This document shows, in pieces, positions 1 to 7,034 of a DNA stretch of 7,775 bases. Where the stretch lies: positions 1 through 7,775 of the forward strand of contig JAKAGJ010000078.1 of assembly GCA_021815655.1 (NCBI GenBank), read 5' to 3'. This DNA is from Deltaproteobacteria bacterium. Lineage in GTDB: Bacteria; Desulfobacterota; Desulfarculia; Desulfarculales; Desulfarculaceae. Numbering within the stretch: position 1 is the stretch's first letter; every line of letters starts with the position of its first letter. Position numbers and translations under genes: made by a program. Under the pieces are notes generated by a model. It had not been told where the DNA came from and searched no databases. It saw nothing but the letters and a program-made list of their open reading frames with translations.

Positions 1-456
1 GCCCGCCTGCAAAACCAGGGTGGGCGGCGCTCCGCCGATCAGGCGCTGTGCGCGGGTATCCTGGAACGCGCTGGGGCGCGCAGCGCCTTGTCCCTGCCCG
101 CCGGAGAATTCAACCGCGAAGCCGAGGCCTATTACCGCGAACAGTTGCGCCGGCGTCATTTGGAGGAAGGTCTGGAGGCCCTGGCCCGCGACCTGGACAC
201 GCCCGACTTCCGGCGCGCGGCCATGCTGGCTGATTTCCGCTCGGCTCTGGACTACGCCACCGAGGGCCAGGACGCCGCGCAGCTGGCCCGCGATCTCAAG
301 GTTCGGACACTGGAGGACAGTCTGGGGCCGCAGGACGTCTTGCGACTTATCAACTTGTTAATCATCTCCTTGGCCCACGACGGGCGCCAGGCTGGGCAGC
401 AGTCCCAAAGCCGGGAGTTGGAACATCATGCACAGGCAGCCGCATCAGTTCATTGA
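1..456 (+). CDS. C-terminal part of an unrecognised helical protein (5' end outside window)
   Basis: The frame is open from the first base, so this is the 3' end of a gene whose start lies upstream; 151 codons are visible before TGA. An internal TTG at position 88 could be read as a start, but the reading continues before it without a stop, so a longer protein is more likely. The visible protein is rich in Arg, Glu, Ala and Leu and looks almost wholly alpha-helical, with a charged stretch (EAYYREQLRRRHLEEGLEAL) and a leucine/isoleucine-rich helix near the end (DVLRLINLLIISLAHDG). I do not recognise the family. The helical, charged tail is of a kind seen at the end of some nucleic-acid enzymes such as primases, but that is only a loose resemblance. 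The last 29 bases overlap the start of psd in another frame, which suggests one transcript and translational coupling. The final dozen or so residues are low complexity, rich in Gln, His and Ala. Confidence 0.6.
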   Translation, partial: ARLQNQGGRRSADQALCAGILERAGARSALSLPAGEFNREAEAYYREQLRRRHLEEGLEALARDLDTPDFRRAAMLADFRSALDYATEGQDAAQLARDLKVRTLEDSLGPQDVLRLINLLIISLAHDGRQAGQQSQSRELEHHAQAAASVH

Positions 457-1465
457 CCGTCACACTGGACAGGTGGTCACCGAGAGGCTTTTCGCCGACC
501 GCACGGTGAACTTCATTTATCAGGATGTGCGCGAGAAGGCGCCCGCGGCCTTCAAAGCTCTGACCAGCGCCCGGGCCTGCGGCCTGCTGGGCTGGCTGCG
601 CTACGACCTGGCCTTGAACCACCGGCTGGGCGGCAGGGGCCTTCTAAAAACCCTGGGCGTGCGCATCAACGAATTGCTGGAAGACCCGGGCCTGCTGGAT
701 ACGCCGCGCAAGGTCTTCGAGCGCAAGATACGCTATTGGCAGTGCCGCCCCATGGACCCTCGCCCGGGGACGGTGGTGTCTCCGGCGGATTCCCGGGTCA
801 TCATGGGCTCGCTGCGCGATTCCTCGTCGCTGTTCATCAAGGAAAAGTTCTTCGACCTGCCCGAGCTTTTGGGGGGCGTGGGCAGCCGCTGGCACGGTGC
901 CTTCCGGGGAGGAGATTACGCCATCTTCCGCCTCACCCCTGAGAAATACCATTACAACCATGTGCCGGTCAGCGGGCGGGTAATGGCCCACTTCACGCTG
1001 GAGGGGCAATACCATTCCTGCAACCCGGGCGCCTTGCTCTGCCTGGCCTCGCCCTACTCCAAGAATCGACGGGTGGTGACCATCATCGACACCGACTGCC
1101 CGCGTGGCGGCAACCTGGGCCTGGTGGCCATGGTGGAGGTGGTGGCCCTGATGATCGGCGAGGTGGCGCAGCGCTACTCGGCCCAGGCCTACGATGATCC
1201 CCAGGATGTGCAGCCCGGCATCTGGTTGGAGAAGGGCCAACCCAAGAGCCTGTTCCGGCCGGGCTCCAGCACGGTGATCCTGCTGTTTCAAGAGGGACGC
1301 GTGGCCTTCGACAAGGACCTTCTGGCCAACCTGCGCGCGCCGGGGGTGGCCACACGCTTCAGCCAGGGTCTGGGCCATCCCCTGGTGGAGACCGAAGTAG
1401 AGGTGCGCTCGCCCATCGCCGCCGCCCCTGCAACGGGCAAGCCGCGCAAGGAGACATCCAATTGA
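428..1465 (+). CDS. psd: phosphatidylserine decarboxylase proenzyme (pyruvoyl-dependent)
   Basis: This enzyme decarboxylates phosphatidylserine to phosphatidylethanolamine at the inner face of the cytoplasmic membrane. It is made as a proenzyme that cuts itself and turns a serine into a pyruvoyl cofactor. The 345 residues start with the family's N-terminal pattern (FIDRHTGQVVTE, residues 8-19). The self-processing triad is visible: Asp121 in VSPADS, His178 in YHYNHVPVSG, and the serine of the cleavage motif G279-S280-S281-T282, followed by VILLF. E. coli has LGST here. Cleavage would give a beta chain of about 279 residues and an alpha chain of about 65 residues, the latter ending in an Ala/Pro-rich tail that is probably unstructured. 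The ATG at 428 has GGGAG at 413-417, ten bases upstream, and matches the family N-terminus. The gene overlaps the preceding gene by 29 bases and the next by four. No phosphatidylserine synthase gene is visible in the window; it would have to lie elsewhere. Confidence 0.93.
   Translation: MHRQPHQFIDRHTGQVVTERLFADRTVNFIYQDVREKAPAAFKALTSARACGLLGWLRYDLALNHRLGGRGLLKTLGVRINELLEDPGLLDTPRKVFERKIRYWQCRPMDPRPGTVVSPADSRVIMGSLRDSSSLFIKEKFFDLPELLGGVGSRWHGAFRGGDYAIFRLTPEKYHYNHVPVSGRVMAHFTLEGQYHSCNPGALLCLASPYSKNRRVVTIIDTDCPRGGNLGLVAMVEVVALMIGEVAQRYSAQAYDDPQDVQPGIWLEKGQPKSLFRPGSSTVILLFQEGRVAFDKDLLANLRAPGVATRFSQGLGHPLVETEVEVRSPIAAAPATGKPRKETSN
1448..1464 (+). promoter_or_regulatory. ribosome binding site and TTG start inside the end of psd
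   Basis: AAGGAG at 1448-1453 is followed by eight bases and then TTG at 1462-1464. The TTG shares two bases with the psd stop codon TGA (1463-1465), giving a TTGA overlap. This near-perfect Shine-Dalgarno sequence and its spacing decide the start of the downstream membrane-protein gene and point to translational coupling with psd. Confidence 0.8.
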
Positions 1466-2514
1466 GCCCCGAGCTGTTTGTGGTCCTGGCTTGTCTGGCC
1501 TGCGGGGCCATGCTGGCCTGGGGCTTTAGCTGTCTGCCTGGGTCTGCCTGGCAGTTCCTGGCATGCATCCCTTTGGCCGAGGAATCCCCGGGCCGCTGGC
1601 GGGGCCTTAACCTGACCTGGTACGGCCTACTCTCGGCCAACGCCCAGGCCCTGGCCGCAGGTTTGTTCCTGTTGCTGGCCTCGGCCCTGGGACTGCCTTG
1701 GCTGGCGGTGGCCGCGCTGTTGGTCACCCTTTGCGCCCTGTGCCTGGCGGGGTCGCGGGTGCTGGCCCAGTTGGTGGAAAACAAGTCCCATACCTTCACC
1801 GTGGGCGGGGCCTCTTTTTTGGGCCTGACCCTGGCGCCGGGTTTATTGTGGCTTATCAACAAAGGCCTGGAGGCAGGCGGGCAGCCAAGCGCTCCGATAA
1901 TCGCCTGGTGCGCGGCGCTGGTCAGCTCCTACGCCCTGGGAGAAGGCCTGGGGCGTCTGGCTTGCATCAGCTTCGGCTGCTGCTACGGCAAGCCTCTGGA
2001 GGATTGCCCGGCCTGGCTGGGACGCCTTTTCCGCCATGCCAGCTTCATCTTCCACGGACAGCACAAGAAGATAGCCTACGCCAGCGGGTTGCAGGGCCGG
2101 CGAGTGTTGCCCGTGCAGGCCCTGACCGCCATCATTCACGTAGGCGCGGCCTGGACCGGCGTTTACCTGTTCCTGCGGGGCCACTTCCAGGCCAGCCTGC
2201 TCGTCGCCGGCCTGGTCACCCAGATATGGCGTGTACTCTCGGAGTTCCTGCGCGCCGACTACCGGGGCGAGGGCCGACTCAGCGCCTATCAGTGGATGGC
2301 CCTGGGCACGGCGGCCTGGCTCACGGCCTTGGCCTGGCTGCTGCCGGCGGCGCCCGCGAGCCGACCCCAGCTTTCCCTGGGCCTTTCCGCCCTGTGGGCG
2401 CCTGGCCCCATGCTTTTGCTGCAAGGCATCTGGCTGGCCGCCTTCCTGTTTTTCGGCCGCAGCCGAGTGACCACCTCACAGCTCAGCTTTGCCGTGTTGC
2501 GCCATCTGATCTAG
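1462..2514 (+). CDS. Lgt-superfamily integral membrane protein (prolipoprotein diacylglyceryl transferase-like)
   Basis: The 350-residue protein has roughly eight to nine hydrophobic segments and belongs by motif to the Lgt superfamily, whose canonical members move diacylglycerol from phosphatidylglycerol to the lipobox cysteine of prolipoproteins. Visible family marks are TWYGLL (residues 52-57), GRLACISFGCCYGKP (164-178, with the conserved Arg165), LPVQAL (216-221) and EFLRADYRG (261-269, with the conserved Arg264 region), followed by a Ser-x-x-Gln near 274-277. The GCCYGKP form is typical of Lgt-like proteins rather than E. coli-type Lgt. The place where canonical Lgt has SFHGG reads GGASFLGLTL (115-124), so the essential histidine is a leucine here and the glycine pair is lost. 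It may therefore be a paralogue with another lipid-transfer role, and I give no gene symbol. It is coupled to psd by a TTGA overlap and a strong ribosome binding site, which suggests a role in phospholipid or lipoprotein handling. That role is inferred from context. Confidence 0.75.
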   Translation: MSPELFVVLACLACGAMLAWGFSCLPGSAWQFLACIPLAEESPGRWRGLNLTWYGLLSANAQALAAGLFLLLASALGLPWLAVAALLVTLCALCLAGSRVLAQLVENKSHTFTVGGASFLGLTLAPGLLWLINKGLEAGGQPSAPIIAWCAALVSSYALGEGLGRLACISFGCCYGKPLEDCPAWLGRLFRHASFIFHGQHKKIAYASGLQGRRVLPVQALTAIIHVGAAWTGVYLFLRGHFQASLLVAGLVTQIWRVLSEFLRADYRGEGRLSAYQWMALGTAAWLTALAWLLPAAPASRPQLSLGLSALWAPGPMLLLQGIWLAAFLFFGRSRVTTSQLSFAVLRHLI

Positions 2515-2562
2515 ACCGCCGGCGCCTCCCGGTACCTACTCGCGCTTGTCCTTGTCTGCCGG

Positions 2563-2591
2563 TTGTCATGGAAAAGTCACCCTCCTGTAAC
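2563..2591 (+). promoter_or_regulatory. candidate sigma-70-type promoter for the cyclic-di-GMP/chemoreceptor pair
   Basis: TTGTCA at 2563-2568 (five of six to TTGACA) is followed 17 bases later by TGTAAC at 2586-2591 (four of six to TATAAT). It lies in the less GC-rich part of the 209-base gap between the Lgt-like gene and the next start, and would give a leader of about 125 bases. I see no strong terminator after the Lgt-like gene in this gap, so readthrough from upstream is also possible. This is a match by eye only. Confidence 0.35.
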
Positions 2592-2723
2592 CCAAGCGCC
2601 AATCTCCCCTGGTAGAAAATATCATCACGTTGCCAATCGCCGCGTCCGCGTTCTTCTCCCTCCAGGGATGCCAGGCGGCACGCGACGGGTTCCAAGCCGA
2701 GTAACCTTCAGCAGGATTATGGC

Positions 2724-5054
2724 ATGCCGCGACAGGGGTGGATTTTGCAGGCGGACGCAGAGAAATTTCTTACTGAGACCGCCCACGCCCAAAGCGGCAA
2801 GGGCCGGCCCTTGCTGGCGCCCACCCACCGCCGTGGTCTGGAAGCGGTCCTGACGGGAGGCACTCCCCTGGCCCTGGTCATGGTCAGGGTGGCGGGGTTT
2901 TCCCTGTTCGAGCGGCTCTACGGCGCCAACCTGGCCGACAGCGTGGTGGAGAAACTGGAGAAAATCCTGCGAGGGGAGATCGCGCGGCTGACCTCGGGGG
3001 AGGAGCATCTGGTGCTGGAGCGGCTTGAGGGCGCGTCCTTCATGGCCATCTTCCCCAACGGGGTGCATGCGCTCAGCGACCTTTTCGACCTGGCCTTGCG
3101 CCTGCGCCTGTCGGTGCGCAATCAACTGAATCACGAGGTGATGAAGTTGACCGGTCAGAGCCTGCGGGTGGAGGCGGGCTGCTCGCTGCTGCCCGCGGGC
3201 ACCGGCCGCGCTTTGGAAAGCCTCCTGTACGCCGCCCTGGAGGACGCGCAACAGGCGGCCCGCGGCAGCCTGGACCCCAGCAAGTTGGGGCTGATGCATC
3301 AGTATAGGCAGATTCTTGATGCTCCTCTGCTCACCAGCGTCTATCAGCCCATCATGGACTTGCGCCGCGGCCAAGTCTTCGGCTGGGAGGCCCTGGCCCG
3401 AGGGCCGGAAGACAGCTACTTCAGTTCGCCCCAGATGCTTTTTGATTTCGCCGAGGAGGTGGGCAACGTCTTCACCCTGGAGCGGGTCTGCCGCGAACAG
3501 GCCCTGGCCGGCCTGGGCGAGGTGGGGCAGGGCCAGAAGCTGTTCCTCAACATTCATCCCCAAACCCTGGGCGATCCCGGTTTCCGCCCGGGCCAGACCT
3601 TACGCCTGCTGGAACGTTACGGCCTGGGCCCCCACAACGTGGTCTTCGAGATCACCGAGCGCCACCCCATCAAGGACTTCACCCTGTTCCATCGCACCTT
3701 GGAGCACTACCGCTCCCAGGGCTACCTGGTGGCCATCGACGACGTGGGCACCGGCTACTCCGGCCTGAGCAGCCTGGCCAAGGTGCGGCCTGATTTCATC
3801 AAGGTGGACATGAGCCTTATCCGGGGCATAGACACCAATCCCGTGCAGCGGGCGCTCATGGAAACCATGGTCACCTTCGCCGACAAGATCGGCTGCGCCA
3901 TCGTGGCCGAGGGCATCGAGACCCAGACCGAGCTGACCAGCATCGTGGCCATGGGCGTGCATTACGGCCAAGGCTTTTTCCTGGCCCGCCCCCAGGCCCC
4001 CAAGCCTCAGCTATGCCTGCCCGCCTCCCTGCTGGGCGGCGGGCAGCGCCGCGGCGGGCAGGAGCTGACCTGCTCCTTGCCCATGCGCGAACTGGTGGAG
4101 CCAGCCTTGCAGGTCACGCCCGAGACGCCCACCAAGGACGTCAAGCGCATCCTGGACAGCCAGCCCATCGGCGGCGTGGTGGTGGCCCAGGACGGGCGGC
4201 CCTTGGGGCTGGTGATGAGCCATAGCCTGGACCGGCTCCTGGGAGCCTATTACGGCACCTCGTTGTATTGGGAGCGCAAGGTCACCCGGGTCATGGACCC
4301 GGCCCCCCTGATCGTCGAGGGCTCCTTGCCTGTGGAGCAGGTGGCTGGCACGGCCATGAACCGCGAACGCTTCAAGATTTACGACCACATCATCGTCACC
4401 GACAACGGCAAGCTCTTGGGCATCGTTAGCGTGCAAAAGATGCTGGATGCCCTGGCCAGGGTGCAGGTGGAGATGGCCCGGGGCATGAGCCCTCTCACCG
4501 GGCTACCAGGCAACGTGGCCCTGGAGCAGGAAATCGAGCGCCTTTGCCGTCAGGAGTCGCCGGCGAGCTTCATCTACGCCGACCTGGACAACTTCAAGGT
4601 CTACAACGACAGCTACGGCTTCGAGGCCGGTGACCAGGTAATCCTGCTGGAGGCGCGGGTGCTTGGCTGGGCGCTCCAGCGCCATGGCGAGCCTGGAGAT
4701 TTCCTGGGGCACCTGGGCGGCGACGACATGGTGGCCATCACATCGCCCCAGCGCGCCGAGCGCGTGTGCCAGGCGGTGGTGCGCTGTTTCAGACGCTTGG
4801 TGGCCAGTCACTACACTGCTAACGATCGCCTGAACGGTTACGTCATCGGCAAGGACCGCATGGGCCAGCCCGGCCGCTTTCCCTTGGTTTCGGTGTCGCT
4901 GGCCATTGTTGACAGCGCCGGACCCTGCCAAATCGGCGACATAAGCAAGCGGGCCGCCGAGGTTAAGCGCTGGGCCAAATCGCTGCCCGGCAACGTCTAC
5001 GTGCGCGACCGTCGTTTAAACCTGGCGGCAATCAACGAGGTACTCCCCGATTAG
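2724..5054 (+). CDS. cyclic-di-GMP signalling protein: degenerate GGDEF - EAL - CBS pair - GGDEF
   Basis: This 776-residue protein has no signal peptide or membrane span and should be cytoplasmic. Residues about 47-185 follow the GGDEF fold, but the signature is LEGASF (101-106), so that copy cannot be a normal cyclase. Residues about 195-430 are an EAL phosphodiesterase domain. Its metal and catalytic positions look intact: EAL at 222-224, Asn276, Glu309, Asp339-Asp340, Lys360, Glu396 and Gln416, with loop DDVGTGYS. It should hydrolyse cyclic-di-GMP to pGpG. Residues about 450-580 form a CBS pair, a likely adenine-nucleotide sensor. Residues about 587-765 are a second GGDEF domain (SPLTGLPGN, then YADLDNFK with Asp620 and Asp622, then LGGDDM at 664-669). 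It keeps the key acidic residues in altered form. The inhibitory RxxD site appears to have lost its Arg (EPGD at 656-659). The start at 2724 has AGGA at 2713-2716, seven bases upstream. The next gene, a chemoreceptor, follows after 72 bases. Confidence 0.92.
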   Translation: MPRQGWILQADAEKFLTETAHAQSGKGRPLLAPTHRRGLEAVLTGGTPLALVMVRVAGFSLFERLYGANLADSVVEKLEKILRGEIARLTSGEEHLVLERLEGASFMAIFPNGVHALSDLFDLALRLRLSVRNQLNHEVMKLTGQSLRVEAGCSLLPAGTGRALESLLYAALEDAQQAARGSLDPSKLGLMHQYRQILDAPLLTSVYQPIMDLRRGQVFGWEALARGPEDSYFSSPQMLFDFAEEVGNVFTLERVCREQALAGLGEVGQGQKLFLNIHPQTLGDPGFRPGQTLRLLERYGLGPHNVVFEITERHPIKDFTLFHRTLEHYRSQGYLVAIDDVGTGYSGLSSLAKVRPDFIKVDMSLIRGIDTNPVQRALMETMVTFADKIGCAIVAEGIETQTELTSIVAMGVHYGQGFFLARPQAPKPQLCLPASLLGGGQRRGGQELTCSLPMRELVEPALQVTPETPTKDVKRILDSQPIGGVVVAQDGRPLGLVMSHSLDRLLGAYYGTSLYWERKVTRVMDPAPLIVEGSLPVEQVAGTAMNRERFKIYDHIIVTDNGKLLGIVSVQKMLDALARVQVEMARGMSPLTGLPGNVALEQEIERLCRQESPASFIYADLDNFKVYNDSYGFEAGDQVILLEARVLGWALQRHGEPGDFLGHLGGDDMVAITSPQRAERVCQAVVRCFRRLVASHYTANDRLNGYVIGKDRMGQPGRFPLVSVSLAIVDSAGPCQIGDISKRAAEVKRWAKSLPGNVYVRDRRLNLAAINEVLPD

Positions 5055-5077
5055 GGCCGCGGCCAGTAGATCCAATC

Positions 5078-5099
5078 GCCAGGCAAAGGCTGGCCTGGC
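5078..5099 (+). promoter_or_regulatory. hairpin in the gap before the chemoreceptor gene
   Basis: GCCAGGC (5078-5084) and GCCTGGC (5093-5099) are perfect reverse complements around an 8-base loop, between the cyclic-di-GMP gene stop and the chemoreceptor ribosome binding site (GGAGGA, 5110-5115). No T-run follows, so it is unlikely to be a normal Rho-independent terminator. It could trim or stabilise the intercistronic RNA. A short GC palindrome (5055-5064) sits just upstream. Confidence 0.35.
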
Positions 5100-5126
5100 A
5101 ACGCGGCGTGGAGGATTTAGGCAGAC

Positions 5127-7034
5127 ATGTTCGCTAAGAAACGGCTGGCATCCAAGATCGGCGGAGGCTTCGGGCTGCTGCTCATGGTCATCCTCGCGGT
5201 GGGAGCGCTGGCGGTGATGAAGATGACCGGCGTCAACTCGCTGCAAGAGCAGTTGGACCGGACCTACCTGGAGCAGGTGGCCACGGTTTCGGCCGTGGAA
5301 CGCAATTGGGCGCGGGCGATCTTCGATTTGCGCGGTTATGCCATGACCAATGACAAGACCCTGCTCCAAAAAGGCCAGGAGAGCCTGGCCGCGGTCAGGG
5401 GTAGCCTGCGCAAGGCCTTGGAGCTGGCGCAGGCCTTTCCACAATTGGCGGTGTTGCAAAAGCGGGCCATGACCGCCTTGGGCAAACTGGATGCCTACGA
5501 AAAGCTGGTGGCCCAGACCAAGGAGGCCAAGGACCAACTGGTGGATTATCAGGATTTCATGGACTCGGCCCAGGACCAGTTCTACCAGAATGCCTACGAG
5601 TTGTTGCATGAGGAAAATCAGGGCCTGGCCAAGGAGATGGCCAGCGGCGCCCCCCAGGAAAGGCTCGTGGCGCATCAGGGGCGGGTGGTCCTTTTGAGCC
5701 AAATCATAGAGATGGGCAGCCAGGCCTGGCTGTCCAGGTACAAGCTCCTGACCAGCACCGATGCCGCCACGGTGAATGCCATCCAGAAGAACGTGGAGGA
5801 CATGCGCCTTAAGTATGACGACCTGGTTTCCATGTGCCGCCTTGAGCCCCAGGTCCAGATGAAAGCCGCCGCCAGCCGCTCGGCCGCCGAGCAATACAAG
5901 TCGGTGCTGGCGGGCTGGCTGGAGCAGTGGCAGAACCTGGAGGAACTGCGCCATAAGCGCGAGGCCCTGGCGGCCGACATCACCGCCCTGGCGCAGGGCG
6001 CCAGCGACGATGGCCTGCGGGGCGTCCGGGAGCTTTCCGGGCAGACCGTGGTGTCTCTGTCACTGGCCTCGCGCCGGGTGCTGGAGGGCCTGGCCCTGGC
6101 CCTGGCCCTGGGCCTGGCCCTGACCGTGCTTCTTAGCCGAGGCATCAGCCGGCCCATCAAGGCCGCCGTGGCCGCCTTGGGCCAGGGGGCGGGGCAAGTG
6201 GCGGCGGCCTCCCAGCAGATATCCCAGGCCAGCCTGGTTCTGGCCGAGGGCTCCTCCCAACAGGCGTCATCCCTGGAGGAAAGTTCCGCCACCCTGGAGC
6301 AGATGAGCGCCATGACTCGGGATACCACCGCCCATGCCAAGCAGGCCAATGACCTGGCCAAGAAGGCCGGCCAGGCCCTGGAGGAGGCTGGCGCGGCCAT
6401 GGCCCAGCTCACAGCGTCCATGCAGCGCATCAGCCAGGCCAGCCAGGACTCGGGCAAGATTGTGCGGACCATCGAGGAGATCGCCTTCCAGACCAACCTG
6501 CTGGCCTTGAACGCCGCCGTGGAGGCCGCCCGGGCCGGCCAGGCCGGGGCCGGTTTCGCGGTGGTGGCGGACGAGGTTCGCAACCTGGCCCTGAAGACCT
6601 CGCGGGCGGCCCAGGAAACCGCCGCCATCATCAACCAGACCCTGACAACGGTGCGCGACGGCGGGGAATTCCTGGAACGCACCAATCAGGTCTTGGCCCA
6701 AGTCAACGTGACCAGCCGGGAAGTCAGCGGTCTGATGGACCACATCTATGCCGCCAGCGCCGAGCAGGCCAACGGGGCCGAGCAGGTGAACCAGGCCGTG
6801 GCGCAGATTGATACCGTGACCCAGCAGCACAGCGCCAGCGCCCAGCAGGCCGCCGCGGCCGCCGCGGAGTTGTTTGGCCAATCTCGGATGTTGCGCCTGA
6901 CAATTGGCAAGTTGGAAGCCCTGATCAACGGCAACGGCCATGGCAACGGCTGGGCCACTCCCCCGGACCAGGCGCCGCCGGTCTTGCCAGCCCCCGAGGA
7001 TTGGTTGCCAGCGGCCGGGACGCCCAAGCCCTGA
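5127..7034 (+). CDS. methyl-accepting chemotaxis protein with large periplasmic helical sensor
   Basis: The 635-residue receptor has a first membrane span at about 12-31 and a long helical periplasmic region at about 40-315. A second span at about 319-337 is built of Leu-Ala repeats. The periplasmic part looks like two helical modules. [20 protein letters not shown] (58-77) and [18 protein letters not shown] (191-208) occupy matching positions, which fits a helical bimodular (HBM) sensor; the ligand is unknown. After span two only a short HAMP-like segment ([11 protein letters not shown], 341-351) precedes the first methylation helix, which has Gln/Glu pairs at 378-379, 384-385 and 391-392. 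The kinase-control tip is typical ([20 protein letters not shown], 450-469), and the second methylation helix has pairs at 546-547 and 552-553. The C-terminus is a Gly/Asn/Pro-rich tail (601-635) without a CheR-binding pentapeptide. It should signal to CheW/CheA, neither of which is in the window. GGAGGA lies eleven bases before the ATG. Confidence 0.95.
   Translation: MFAKKRLASKIGGGFGLLLMVILAVGALAVMKMTGVNSLQEQLDRTYLEQVATVSAVERNWARAIFDLRGYAMTNDKTLLQKGQESLAAVRGSLRKALELAQAFPQLAVLQKRAMTALGKLDAYEKLVAQTKEAKDQLVDYQDFMDSAQDQFYQNAYELLHEENQGLAKEMASGAPQERLVAHQGRVVLLSQIIEMGSQAWLSRYKLLTSTDAATVNAIQKNVEDMRLKYDDLVSMCRLEPQVQMKAAASRSAAEQYKSVLAGWLEQWQNLEELRHKREALAADITALAQGASDDGLRGVRELSGQTVVSLSLASRRVLEGLALALALGLALTVLLSRGISRPIKAAVAALGQGAGQVAAASQQISQASLVLAEGSSQQASSLEESSATLEQMSAMTRDTTAHAKQANDLAKKAGQALEEAGAAMAQLTASMQRISQASQDSGKIVRTIEEIAFQTNLLALNAAVEAARAGQAGAGFAVVADEVRNLALKTSRAAQETAAIINQTLTTVRDGGEFLERTNQVLAQVNVTSREVSGLMDHIYAASAEQANGAEQVNQAVAQIDTVTQQHSASAQQAAAAAAELFGQSRMLRLTIGKLEALINGNGHGNGWATPPDQAPPVLPAPEDWLPAAGTPKP
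6091..6120 (+). repeat. five tandem TGGCCC-type hexamers inside the chemoreceptor second membrane span
   Basis: Five consecutive hexamers run TGGCCC, TGGCCC, TGGCCC, TGGGCC, TGGCCC. They encode most of the Leu-Ala-rich stretch at residues 321-331. Six bases equal two codons, so gain or loss of a unit would keep the frame and only lengthen or shorten the membrane helix. It may be a slippage site or simply a by-product of Leu/Ala codon choice. Confidence 0.6.

Noticed and set aside
644..1378. Long open frame on the minus strand opposite psd
   Set aside because: It is a GC-rich mirror of the psd codons, with no ribosome binding site and low-complexity His/Gly/Gln content; the plus strand has clear catalytic motifs.
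1698..2615. Long plus-strand open frame overlapping the Lgt-like gene in another frame
   Set aside because: The product is Arg/Pro/Gly-rich and without domains, while the other frame encodes membrane spans with Lgt motifs and has the strong ribosome binding site.
5016..5954. Long minus-strand open frame opposite the chemoreceptor sensor region
   Set aside because: It is Leu/His/Gln-rich shadow sequence of the chemoreceptor gene with no recognisable domain; the plus-strand receptor is certain.
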